The notes below the pieces were generated by a model that worked only from the letters and a program-made list of their open reading frames with translations, was not told the DNA's origin and ran no database searches. 64,000 bases of DNA from NCBI GenBank assembly GCA_014361295.1, contig JACIVX010000001.1, positions 124,001-188,000 of the forward strand. The letters run 5' to 3'. The stretch comes from Methanomassiliicoccales archaeon (GTDB lineage Archaea; Thermoplasmatota; Thermoplasmata; Methanomassiliicoccales; JACIVX01). Within the stretch, counting starts at the first letter, position 1, and each line of letters opens with the position of its first letter. Of the stretch, positions 52,140 through 60,602 are shown piece after piece. The translations under genes and the position numbers were made by a program.

Positions 52140-53783
52140 ATGAAGGACGAGTATGGTATAGCCATAGATATCGGCACAAGTGGCCTCCGAGCTCAAAGCA
52201 TAGATCTCAAGAAAAAAGAGATTATTGCTACCACGATAACAATGAGGCATCCTGTCCCAGGCGCAAATGTGATGGATCATCTGGATTTCGCCATCAACGT
52301 AGGGAAGGATACTGCAAGATCTCTCATTCTAGAAACCCTGAATATGATTTTACGAGAGCTGAAAGTCGATTTGAGAGCAGTAACGACGGTCGCCGTCTGT
52401 GGCAACCCAATACAACTATCGTTATTCCAGGACATCGAAATAAGAGATCTAGCTTTTGCTGGTGAGAGAGCCAAGAAGAAATTAGGTGTGGAAAACATAA
52501 AGAGAGATGCATGTGTTCTGCGGGCCGGTGATCTCGGCCTAGAAGTAAATGCGGAAGCAGATGTTTTCGTGCCTCCTGCGGTTAAACACGAAATCGGTGC
52601 TGATGCATTGGCAATGATGTACAAAACTGATTTTCTAACAACTAATGAGATTGCGATGGTTACCGATTACGGGACCAACGCTGAGATGGCATTGAAAGTA
52701 GGTGACGAGATTGTCACAGGATCCGCAGCTGCAGGACCAGCCATCGAGGGACAGCATGTAAGCAAAGGCATGCTTGCTGCACCAGGTGCAATATCGGACA
52801 TAGAGAACATGGAAAATGACGGATTCATGACATTCGTTCTTGATAAGAATCTCTTCAAAAGGAGAGGCGCCGTCGTAGATCCATTGTCTGGAAATATAAT
52901 AAGGGATGGAGAATTGCAGGCCAAAGGTATAACCGGAACGGGTGTCGTCGCCCTTGTATCGACGGGTTTGGATGCGGGTCTGATGAAACCCGGTAGAATC
53001 AGCAACGACGCAAAAAGAATCCTTCTCCAGAACGGCATTGTCTTTGATGAACATGATCTCAAAGAGGTCGGAAAGACCATAGCGGCCTTTACAGCTGGAC
53101 ATATAACTTTAGCGATGGAATGCGGCATTTCATTAAAAGACATAAAATCAATGTACATGACTGGTGCCTCTGGCACATATGTCGACGCGAAGAAATCGAT
53201 GAAGCTTGGGCTCGTTCCTGGGACTGTCGAGAAGGTAAGGCAAGTCGGGAATACTTCACTTGCGATGTCTTGTGATATTGTAAAAAATCCCGACCTAATC
53301 GATTCTCTGCAGGAGATCGCCGATTCGATCAGAAGTCATCATGTTATGTTTGCTGAGTCGAAAGTTTTTGAGAATGCCTTTGCTGTGGAATTGGGCGTGT
53401 GGACACAGGGGATGCCGTTCGATCAAGAAGATAAGATGAGGAAGCATTTCGGAATCGAACCTCGACCGCCACTTAATACAAATCCAGATATTCGCAGGAT
53501 TGTGGAAAGAGATATTAATGAATTGGGAAAATTTGGCCTCACGGTTGTTGAGGAAGTGGGCGTAACTTTAGAAGGGGAAATATCTGATTGCGTCGAATGT
53601 GAGAGATGCGTTAAAGCATGCAATGAAGATGCGATAAGATCGAAAACGGTCAACGGGAAAGTGCATATAGTGATCGACACGGGAAAGTGTCTGGGGACCG
53701 CCTGCAGGAGGTGTGAACGCGCTTGCAAGAACAGACTGCTTCACATCGACAAGCTTTCAGTGGTGAAAAAGAGAATCACGTGA
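52140..53783 (+). CDS. RamA-type reductive activator of corrinoid proteins
   Basis: 547 residues from ATG 52140 (GAGG upstream). ASKHA ATPase core: YGIAIDIGTSGLRAQSIDL (phosphate-1 loop), AVCGNPIQLSLF, MVTDYGTNAEMALKVGD (phosphate-2), GITGTGVVALVS and YMTGASGTYVDAKKS. The C-terminus has two 4Fe-4S motifs, C484-V-E-C-E-R-C-V-K-A-C and CLGTACRRCERACKN. This is the layout of RamA/RACE proteins, which use ATP to reduce an oxidised Co(II) corrinoid to Co(I). Stretches resembling MtaA before ATG 52140 belong to the previous gene. It ends on GTGA, overlapping the DUF1638 gene. Confidence 0.87.
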   Translation: MKDEYGIAIDIGTSGLRAQSIDLKKKEIIATTITMRHPVPGANVMDHLDFAINVGKDTARSLILETLNMILRELKVDLRAVTTVAVCGNPIQLSLFQDIEIRDLAFAGERAKKKLGVENIKRDACVLRAGDLGLEVNAEADVFVPPAVKHEIGADALAMMYKTDFLTTNEIAMVTDYGTNAEMALKVGDEIVTGSAAAGPAIEGQHVSKGMLAAPGAISDIENMENDGFMTFVLDKNLFKRRGAVVDPLSGNIIRDGELQAKGITGTGVVALVSTGLDAGLMKPGRISNDAKRILLQNGIVFDEHDLKEVGKTIAAFTAGHITLAMECGISLKDIKSMYMTGASGTYVDAKKSMKLGLVPGTVEKVRQVGNTSLAMSCDIVKNPDLIDSLQEIADSIRSHHVMFAESKVFENAFAVELGVWTQGMPFDQEDKMRKHFGIEPRPPLNTNPDIRRIVERDINELGKFGLTVVEEVGVTLEGEISDCVECERCVKACNEDAIRSKTVNGKVHIVIDTGKCLGTACRRCERACKNRLLHIDKLSVVKKRIT

Positions 53784-54598
53784 ATGCCGGTGTAAAATGC
53801 ATCGGAATCGTAGCGTGCAAAATGTTTGAGGATGAACTAGTGGAAGTTCTTTCCCACGATAAAAGTATGACAAATATTTATGTGATCAAGAATGAGGAAC
53901 TCGATGGTTTCCTCAACAAGATGAGGGAGAAGGTCTCCAGAGTTAATTTGAGAGCCATTTCTACATCCGATATAGAATCTTTGGATTTGGATCCTTCATC
54001 TGCGGTTGTATGGTTAAAACCTATGGCCCTTCATCATAAACCAGAAAAATTGAGAGAAGACGTGATAGAAACATTGTCTGTGATGAAAAAGAAATGTAAT
54101 GTGGTGTTGCTTTTCTATGGTCTCTGCGGAAACGCGCTAAAAAGAATTGATGAACTGAAAATGAAAACTGGATGTGAAATTGAGATCATTCGTGATGGTA
54201 AGGGTGAAATTGTTGATGATTGCATCGGCGCGGTTATCGGTGGGTCAGATGAGTATTTGAAATGTTTACGAGAGAATAAAGGGTCTTTTTTCCTAACGCC
54301 GATGTGGGCGTCAAACTGGAGAGAAATGCTTCATAAGGTCCAAATTATGAGCACCCCTGATGACATTGAAGGGGCGAGAATAGTCTTTCAGTCTGTTGGG
54401 TACAACAAGGTGATCAAGCTAGATACGGGATTAGGAAATGAGAATGAATTCGAAAAGAACGTGCGAGATTTTGCAAATACATTCGGCTTTCAGAGGGATG
54501 AATTAAAAGGCGACCTATCTATAATATTCGAAAGTTACGTAAGAGCAAGATCTTTAGTGGTATCGGAAAATCAACGAAATCCGGTCATAATTGAATGA
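53780..54598 (+). CDS. DUF1638 protein of methyltransferase clusters
   Basis: 272 residues from GTG 53780, overlapping the RamA stop. CIGIVACKMFEDELVEVLSH opens the protein; VVLLFYGLCGNALKRIDELK is the DUF1638 signature, with a conserved Cys; DDCIGAVIGGSDEYLKCLR and FFLTPMWASNWREM follow. DUF1638 proteins recur next to MttB/MtbC/RamA genes in archaea and anaerobic bacteria. Their role is not established; corrinoid handling or methyltransferase maturation has been suggested by context. Translational coupling to RamA supports a shared job. A hairpin with a T-run ends the operon. Confidence 0.82.
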   Translation: MNAGVKCIGIVACKMFEDELVEVLSHDKSMTNIYVIKNEELDGFLNKMREKVSRVNLRAISTSDIESLDLDPSSAVVWLKPMALHHKPEKLREDVIETLSVMKKKCNVVLLFYGLCGNALKRIDELKMKTGCEIEIIRDGKGEIVDDCIGAVIGGSDEYLKCLRENKGSFFLTPMWASNWREMLHKVQIMSTPDDIEGARIVFQSVGYNKVIKLDTGLGNENEFEKNVRDFANTFGFQRDELKGDLSIIFESYVRARSLVVSENQRNPVIIE

Positions 54599-54618
54599 TC
54601 ACTTCTCGGTGATTTTTT
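54597..54618 (+). terminator. Terminator hairpin after the corrinoid operon
   Basis: ATCAC (54598-54602) pairs with GTGAT (54609-54613) around TTCTCG, and a run of six T follows immediately. Confidence 0.55.
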
Positions 54619-55349
54619 ATATTTACAAACATATGAAAACCCAGATAATTTCTTTTCCACGTTATGATTGGCCCAAGAGAAATAAGCTGGGATAAACACT
54701 GGTCTCAACAGGGTCTATCAAATTCCAATTATGAGTATTTCAGCATACCCTGTCGTTTCAATTATCAAGTCGGCCCTTCATATTATGTTTACCAGAAGCT
54801 TATCCAACGTTTTTTAGGGTCTTTCTATCTTCTTTTTCATCTTCTGATCTTTCAGTTACAAGCTTTAGCAAATACAAATAGTCTTCAATCTCCTACATAA
54901 ATCGCAAATTTATTCTCAATTATCAGATAAAAAGAGCATATCTATACTCGTATTCGCCTTTCTTTTCAAAGTGCTCTCTCGTGCATCCCGATACGCATGG
55001 AGAATAAGCCTAACCCTAAGTCGGACACGTTTCAGGATATCTTAAGGAATTTGAATATTAATTCATTTTTGTGCTTTTGTTTTTTTTGGTTTATCCCATT
55101 CTTTTCCAGTCTATACTGCTGACCATCTTTTGACTTATCTATATCGCGCGTTTGTTGCATGTGCATTGTCTTACGACACAAGCTATCGCGTTATGAGGCG
55201 TTCAATTACACTTTAGCACACATTTACTTATCCGATACCTCTGAGTCCTTACTCGTAATGATTCTTTTTCAAAATCAACGTGTATTAACAGTTGATGCCT
55301 GGCAAATTCGATTCTTCTTCCTTTCCGACTTTTTTAAATCAAAAAGCCT
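54619..55349. other. Gap with a possible methyltransferase N-terminal scrap
   Basis: From ATG 54664 the frame reads IGPREISWDKHWSQQGLS, then EYFSIPCRFNYQVGPSYYVY and QKLIQRFLG before turning hydrophobic and stopping at 54900. The W-x-x-HW opening resembles the lead-in of SAM methyltransferases, but no GxGxG motif follows, so at best it is a remnant. Beyond 54900 I see nothing coding. Confidence 0.3.
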
Positions 55350-56123
55350 TCAGCTCGAGATCTCCAAAACAACAATGTGGGGTCTCCCGTGACATCCGTC
55401 GATCGCAACCCTGACGCCGTAGACCTTCTCGATGTTTTCCGGCGTCAATACACGATCGGCGCTGCCGGCGGCGAATATTTTCCCCTCTTTCATCATGACG
55501 ACTTTATCGCAGTACTTCGAAGCGAGGTTGAGGTCGTGGATCGCTGCGATACCTGCGAGGCCGTTGTCCGTGACAAGCCTTTCGATCAAGTTCATGACTT
55601 CAAGCTGGTGCCTGATGTCAAGGTTGCTCGTCGGCTCGTCGAGCAGGAGAACTTTCGCTTCCTGGGCTAAAGCCCTCGCGATGAGCACCTTCTGTTGTTG
55701 CCCGCCGCTCAACTCATCGAATTTGCGCATCGCCAGCCGCTCGATACCGAGCATTGTCAGGATCTCCCACACCTTCTCGGTATCCCTCTCGCAGCACTGC
55801 CAGGCAATGTGGGGGCGGCGCCCCATGAGCACGACGTCGAAAACGGTTGGAGAGTCGAAACCTGCATATGCGTTCTGCGGCACATAACCCAAATTCCTCG
55901 CGACTTCGATCCTCTTCATCTTTCTGATTTTTCGACCATCAAGCAGGATCTCCCCCTGTTTAGGCTCCAAAATCTTGTTGATGCATTTGAGTAGCGTCGT
56001 TTTCCCGGAACCGTTAGGACCGATGACGCCGAGGATCTCCGATTCCCGCAAATCGAAGGAAATGCCCTTTAGCACTTCGAAACTCCGATAGCTGAATCTC
56101 ACATCGTCGATGACGAGCTGCAC
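55350..56123 (-). CDS. ABC importer ATPase, BtuD/FepC type (second locus)
   Basis: 257 residues from ATG 56123. Walker A GVIGPNGSGKTTLLKCINKI, Q-loop GYVPQNAYAGFD, signature LSGGQQQKVLIARALAQE, Walker B VLLLDEPTSNLDIRHQ, His switch AAIHDLNLASKYC. About 60 % of its residues look shared with the ATPase at 38377-39156 (by-eye comparison), so the two importers are related. It is divergent from the binding-protein gene, with the regulatory DNA between them (56124-56201). Confidence 0.87.
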   Translation of the reverse strand: MQLVIDDVRFSYRSFEVLKGISFDLRESEILGVIGPNGSGKTTLLKCINKILEPKQGEILLDGRKIRKMKRIEVARNLGYVPQNAYAGFDSPTVFDVVLMGRRPHIAWQCCERDTEKVWEILTMLGIERLAMRKFDELSGGQQQKVLIARALAQEAKVLLLDEPTSNLDIRHQLEVMNLIERLVTDNGLAGIAAIHDLNLASKYCDKVVMMKEGKIFAAGSADRVLTPENIEKVYGVRVAIDGCHGRPHIVVLEISS

Positions 56124-56185
56124 GCTTGCGCCCTCCCCTTATAGAAAATGTTAATTATCTGATAAATATTACGATTTTAAAAAAA

Positions 56186-56200
56186 GTAATACGTGATTAC
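56186..56200. promoter_or_regulatory. Palindrome GTAAT-ACGTG-ATTAC at the importer start
   Basis: A short dyad directly in front of ATG 56202, preceded by a TTTTAAAAAAAGT stretch. GTAAT/ATTAC arms also occur in the dyad at 42194-42218 upstream of the other importer, so one regulator could control both. The sample is only two sites. Confidence 0.4.
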
Positions 56201-56201
56201 T

Positions 56202-57596
56202 ATGAACAAGAAAACAATTATCGCCGTTGCCCTCGTCTGCATCGTCATCGCTGGTATCCTCGCGGGTTATGGCATCTATCTTATAAGCAAGAGCCCAGAA
56301 AAGGAAGAGGAGCCGAGATTCGCTCTCGAGATCTACGGCAATGCGAATATGGATGAGGTCATTGATGAAAAGGACGCAGAATTCGTCACGGAGATCATCA
56401 ACGGGAACGAGAACGAGACGCAATTCGCTGACGCGAACCGGGACGGGGTGATCAATCAGGAGGACATCGATCAGATCAATGCGATTTTGGAAGGCACGGC
56501 AACGTACATCTGGATTCTCGACGGGAACGGAGATCCTGTCAGGGTCAGACTTCCGATTGAAAGAATTGGCGCTGAATATCTGAGCAACGTCGAACTCATG
56601 CGCATTCTCGGCGTCGAAGACAAGGTGGTTGCCGTTGACCTAGCCCCTTACAAACTGCGGTGGTTTTACCTTCCTGAGAAGGCCGATGAACTCGTGAATC
56701 TCGGAAATATGAATGCCCCCGATTACGAGTTCATTTTGGGTTTGAATCTTGATGTGCTTTTCACGTTCTCTTACGATATCGCTGAGAAGAAGGAGAAACT
56801 GCCGGGCGTCGATGTCGTTTTCCTTGGACTTTACTGGCCCGATGTCATCAAGCCGAGCGAATCGCGCTTTATCCAGGGTGTCATGAAAGCCGGGTATATC
56901 CTCGGGAAGGTTGACAGGGCGCAAGAGTACGTTAACTGGCTCCTCAGTCTGCTGGATTCCATCAAAAGCAAGACTGTGACGCTTTCAGAAAGTGAGAAAC
57001 CGCGTGTATTCATGACGGGCATGGTTGGATATATACGGGATGCATCGCAAACGACGATGCGCACATACAATCTAATCGACCCCCTCTCACAGATGTGCAT
57101 TCTCGCTGGCGGTAAACCGATCGCAGAGGATCTTCCGGACTGGCTGGGATCAAGTTATTACTCGACAGTCGATCCAGAGTGGGTTTTGGAGGAGAACCCG
57201 GAGTACATCTTTGTCCACGCAGTCAGGTACACTTATGGTGGTGTAGCTATGACCCCAGCTTACGGTTACGATATGAACGACACAAGCAGTCTGAATGCGA
57301 CATGGCAGGACATCATGTCCCGCCCGCTGCTCTCGGGTCTCAGTGCTGTGCAGAACGAGAAAGTCTACATCATCGCTGGAGACTTCAGAAACAATGCGAT
57401 GGGAAGTGTCCTCGGTGCCGTCTATCTGGCGAAGATCCTGCACCCTGAGCTCTTTGAGGACCTCGACCCCGAAGCGATACATCAGGAGTACATCACGAAT
57501 TGGATGGGGCTTAACTATAATCTCGATGAATACGGGACATTCCTCTACCCGCCCATCGTCATCGATGACGAGGTGATCGGCGCCCCTGACGAATGA
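56202..57596 (+). CDS. BtuF-type binding protein with dockerin-like domain
   Basis: About 464 residues from ATG 56202 (GTG 56193 also possible). An N-terminal membrane anchor (IIAVALVCIVIAGILAGYGI) is followed, at residues ~42-100, by a dockerin type I-like pair of calcium loops: GNANMDEVIDEKDAEFV and ADANRDGVINQEDIDQI. The class III periplasmic-binding fold then runs from residue ~115 (RIGAEYLSNVELMRILGVED, FILGLNLDVLFTFSYD, LEENPEYIFVHAVRYT, VYIIAGDFRNNAMGSV). Dockerins bind cohesins, so the protein may dock on a surface partner or simply use the loops as a rigid spacer. Substrate class: corrinoid, haem or metal chelate. Confidence 0.8.
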   Translation: MNKKTIIAVALVCIVIAGILAGYGIYLISKSPEKEEEPRFALEIYGNANMDEVIDEKDAEFVTEIINGNENETQFADANRDGVINQEDIDQINAILEGTATYIWILDGNGDPVRVRLPIERIGAEYLSNVELMRILGVEDKVVAVDLAPYKLRWFYLPEKADELVNLGNMNAPDYEFILGLNLDVLFTFSYDIAEKKEKLPGVDVVFLGLYWPDVIKPSESRFIQGVMKAGYILGKVDRAQEYVNWLLSLLDSIKSKTVTLSESEKPRVFMTGMVGYIRDASQTTMRTYNLIDPLSQMCILAGGKPIAEDLPDWLGSSYYSTVDPEWVLEENPEYIFVHAVRYTYGGVAMTPAYGYDMNDTSSLNATWQDIMSRPLLSGLSAVQNEKVYIIAGDFRNNAMGSVLGAVYLAKILHPELFEDLDPEAIHQEYITNWMGLNYNLDEYGTFLYPPIVIDDEVIGAPDE

Positions 57597-57683
57597 GTGA
57601 TGAGGCGCCGTAAACCTCTTTTTATTCTTTAAAAAAATCGGATTTAGCGAACTCTGGCAGCACACCATGGAGGATTAGATAGG

Positions 57684-58490
57684 ATGACAATCGTGAACTG
57701 GAATGATCTGTGGAAATATTCGATGTTGACTTCTCATCGCATCGAGATCGGAAGCACGGCGTTCTGGGACGACTGGGCAAGCCGCGAGAATGAAAGCAAG
57801 ATGCTGATGGCTGCTTTGACTGAAAGACAACTGGAAAGAATCAAGGTGAGACGCGAGGACACACTCCTCGAAATAGGACCAGGGAGTGGAAGGCTGACGA
57901 TTCCGCTGGCGAAAATTGTCGAAAGAATCACGGTCGTGGAGCCGTCGAAGAACATGCTTCTCCTCCTCAAAAAGAACGCTGAGAAAGAAGGTGTTAACAA
58001 CATCAATTATATCAATAAGGGATGGAAAGAAATTGAATTAGGAAGGGATGTGGAAGAGCACGATGTTGTACTCGCCTCTTTTTCCCTTCTCATGGCCGAT
58101 CTTCAGGAAGCGCTGGTAAAGATGAACGATGCGGCGATAAGAGCCGTTTATCTCTTCGTATCAGCAGACGACTGGATGCCAGATGAAATACAGAGATTGA
58201 TTTACGGGGAGAAGGTCTCGATCGGCCTTACTGACCATATCATCGCTTACAATCTTCTCAGCGCTCTTGGCATTAAAGCCGACGTCGAAATAATGGATCA
58301 CATGGCAAGAAGACAATTCGAAACACTCGATGACGCTCTCTCGGATTTTACGAAAATTTATAACGTTCCAGAAATGAAAATTGAGGCGCTCAGGGATTAT
58401 TTAAAAAAGACGCTCGTCGAGGAAGGAGGGAAGCTATTATTCCATCGCAAGAAGAAAGTTGCAATGATACGGTGGAGGAAATCTGAGTGA
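57684..58490 (+). CDS. Class I SAM-dependent methyltransferase within the importer locus
   Basis: 268 residues from ATG 57684, with GGAGG about 15 bases upstream. The Rossmann SAM site is LLEIGPGSGRLTIPLAK, followed by the acidic ITVVEPSKNMLLLLKK and a fourth-strand VVLASFSLLMADLQEAL. The N-terminal lead WNDLWKYSMLTSHRIEIGS and the C-terminal helical part do not point to a known substrate. It lies between the binding-protein and permease genes and overlaps the permease start as GTGA, so it is part of the transport operon. It may modify the imported ligand or make a small chelator; both are guesses. Confidence 0.75.
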   Translation: MTIVNWNDLWKYSMLTSHRIEIGSTAFWDDWASRENESKMLMAALTERQLERIKVRREDTLLEIGPGSGRLTIPLAKIVERITVVEPSKNMLLLLKKNAEKEGVNNINYINKGWKEIELGRDVEEHDVVLASFSLLMADLQEALVKMNDAAIRAVYLFVSADDWMPDEIQRLIYGEKVSIGLTDHIIAYNLLSALGIKADVEIMDHMARRQFETLDDALSDFTKIYNVPEMKIEALRDYLKKTLVEEGGKLLFHRKKKVAMIRWRKSE

Positions 58491-59575
58491 AGGATCATCA
58501 CGATATTTCTGTTACAAAAGTGGATCGCGAGAAGGCGCAATATAAAAAGATCGTTATCCGCAGGATTTTCTTCTCAATTTTCTGCATTATTCTCTTAATC
58601 ATCATGATGGGCGTCTCCTTGTCCCTCGGTTCCGCTCAGATTTCTTTTGTTGAGGCCTACGCGGCGGTCTTCAATAAACTATTTCCAGGATTGTTTGAAG
58701 TGAGCAGTCTCGCCGACACAGTTGTGTGGCATTTGAGGATGCCGCGAATCCTCATGGCTGCCCTCGCCGGCGCGATACTCGCTATGGCTGGATGCACGAC
58801 AATGGCGATTTTGAGAAATCCTCTCGCTACACCGTACACTTTGGGAGTCTCGGCAGGCGCGGGCTTCGGAGCGGCGATTGCGATCATTCTCGGGAAAGGA
58901 TTACTTATTGGAAATTTCTTGATCGTCGGCAACGCCTTCGTTTTTTCACTTATTCCAGCCCTCGTTGTTCTCATTTTATCGAGAAGACCAGGAATGACGC
59001 CGGAGACGATGATACTGTCTGGTGTGGCGATGACCTATATTTTCAGCGCGTGCAATACCCTTCTCCAATTTTTCGCCGAGGCGGAGGCGGTCAAGACAAC
59101 GGTCTTCTGGCTCGTCGGTGATCTGTCTAGAGCGGCCTGGTGGCAGCTCCCATATGCGTTAGGCGTTCTCATTCTCGTCTTAATCATCAACATCCGACTG
59201 GCGTGGGATCTCAACATCATGAAGATGGGTGATGACCCTGCAAAGGGTCTAGGTGTCGAGGTAGAGAAAGTGAGAAAGATCGTACTCGCGACCGCGTGTT
59301 TATCAACCGCGACGGTCGTGAGTTTCACCGGAGCGATCGGTTTCATTTGCCTCCTTTCCCCCCATATTTGCAGGATTGTTGTCGGCGGGGATGAACGATA
59401 TCTCATCCCGATCTCAGGCCTCTTCGGCGCGAATCTTCTGCTCGTCGCCGACATCATCGCAAGGAGGGCGGCCGCACCCGTCATGTTGCCCGTCGGGGCG
59501 ATAACAGCGCTTGTCGGAGGACCGTTGCTTATTTACCTGCTCGTCAGAAAAACAATGAGGTCCTGTTGCTTTTGA
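58487..59575 (+). CDS. ABC importer permease, BtuC/FecCD type (second locus)
   Basis: 362 residues from GTG 58487. About ten membrane helices with HLRMPRILMAALAGAILAMA, MAILRNPLATPYTLGVSAGA, MILSGVAMTYIFSACNTLLQ, FTGAIGFICLLSPHICRIVV and LPVGAITALVGGPLLIYLLV. These match the permease at 39163-40218 feature by feature. It pairs with the divergent ATPase gene and the dockerin-type binding protein. It is last in its operon; a gene-poor stretch of about 180 bases follows. Confidence 0.87.
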   Translation: MKDHHDISVTKVDREKAQYKKIVIRRIFFSIFCIILLIIMMGVSLSLGSAQISFVEAYAAVFNKLFPGLFEVSSLADTVVWHLRMPRILMAALAGAILAMAGCTTMAILRNPLATPYTLGVSAGAGFGAAIAIILGKGLLIGNFLIVGNAFVFSLIPALVVLILSRRPGMTPETMILSGVAMTYIFSACNTLLQFFAEAEAVKTTVFWLVGDLSRAAWWQLPYALGVLILVLIINIRLAWDLNIMKMGDDPAKGLGVEVEKVRKIVLATACLSTATVVSFTGAIGFICLLSPHICRIVVGGDERYLIPISGLFGANLLLVADIIARRAAAPVMLPVGAITALVGGPLLIYLLVRKTMRSCCF

Positions 59576-59758
59576 TTTTCAACAATTTTCTAATAGTTGA
59601 ATCATATGCGAAATCTGATCATACAGCGAAAACACTTGAGGATTGTCTTGAAATCGATGAGATTCCTACTACCGAGGTCTCAATTCTTTTGCCAATGTAT
59701 TAACCGTATTCTCGCAAGGGGAGTTTCTTGTCATGGGAATCCTGAATATGGAGTCGAT

Positions 59759-60463
59759 CTATGGCTTTTTCAAAACGAGTATCCACATTTTATATGGTGT
59801 GCCCTCGACTCTGAGAATCACTTCTTTTTCCTGTAGTTCAACAATTTCGAATAAGTCTTCCACTAGGCGAACAACGCCTTCTCTCGAGAAATAGCATCTG
59901 ACGACTCCCCCTTCCCCGACCATTCTGTACGTTTCTCGCTCCTCCTCAATCGGAGTGGCGTAGGCCGGAATCGTTGAGCTGGATCGAGTTGATATATATG
60001 CAAGCCCCCCATGAGCGAGAACCTTGTGTAACTCCTTGGCTGTCATTCTCGCACCAGTGCAGGTAGACTGGTGGATTGTCCCCTCGCAAACAACGGTGCC
60101 GAAAAATTCCTTTCTGAAAAAATTCGAGATGAGTATCATGTCCCCCAGCTTGATCCTTTCGTCAACACTTTCGCCGAGATATGGATACAATCGTTTTCGG
60201 GCAAGCTGCACAGCGACTTCTGAGATATCCAGGCCGTAAATATCCAGCCTCCCGTCTTTGCAGACCATATCTAGAAACTCACCATCACCGCATCCCAGGT
60301 CGAGGATCGGCTCTCTTATCCGATCTTTATATTTCGAATAGAAATACTCCTGGTAGCGGAATTGTGGCGGAGATTTCGATCTCTGAGACATCTTTCTGTC
60401 CCAGAATTCCTTGATTTTTCTGTGCTCGTCTTCTAATTTCATCTTATTGTCAAACATCAACAC
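59759..60463 (-). CDS. Class I SAM-dependent methyltransferase
   Basis: 234 residues from ATG 60463 (ATG 60442 is an alternative). EPILDLGCGDGEFLDMVCKD is the SAM-binding motif I, then IYGLDISEVAVQLARKR, FGTVVCEGTIHQSTCTGARM and LAHGGLAYISTRSSS. The layout resembles small-molecule methyltransferases of the UbiE/thiopurine type. The gene is convergent with the permease and divergent from the SPASM gene. The role is unknown; position suggests a link with the importer locus. Confidence 0.75.
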   Translation of the reverse strand: MLMFDNKMKLEDEHRKIKEFWDRKMSQRSKSPPQFRYQEYFYSKYKDRIREPILDLGCGDGEFLDMVCKDGRLDIYGLDISEVAVQLARKRLYPYLGESVDERIKLGDMILISNFFRKEFFGTVVCEGTIHQSTCTGARMTAKELHKVLAHGGLAYISTRSSSTIPAYATPIEEERETYRMVGEGGVVRCYFSREGVVRLVEDLFEIVELQEKEVILRVEGTPYKMWILVLKKP

Positions 60464-60602
60464 ATTCTGCCTATTGATTTATTTTGTGATTATCATGTTT
60501 ATTTCTTTTCCAAAGGTGCTGGCTGTTTCATTTTACAGGAAAAGGTCACAGGTAGTTTTCAAAAATTGATCTCGAAATTGAATATGAAGGGAATAGAGGC
60601 GT

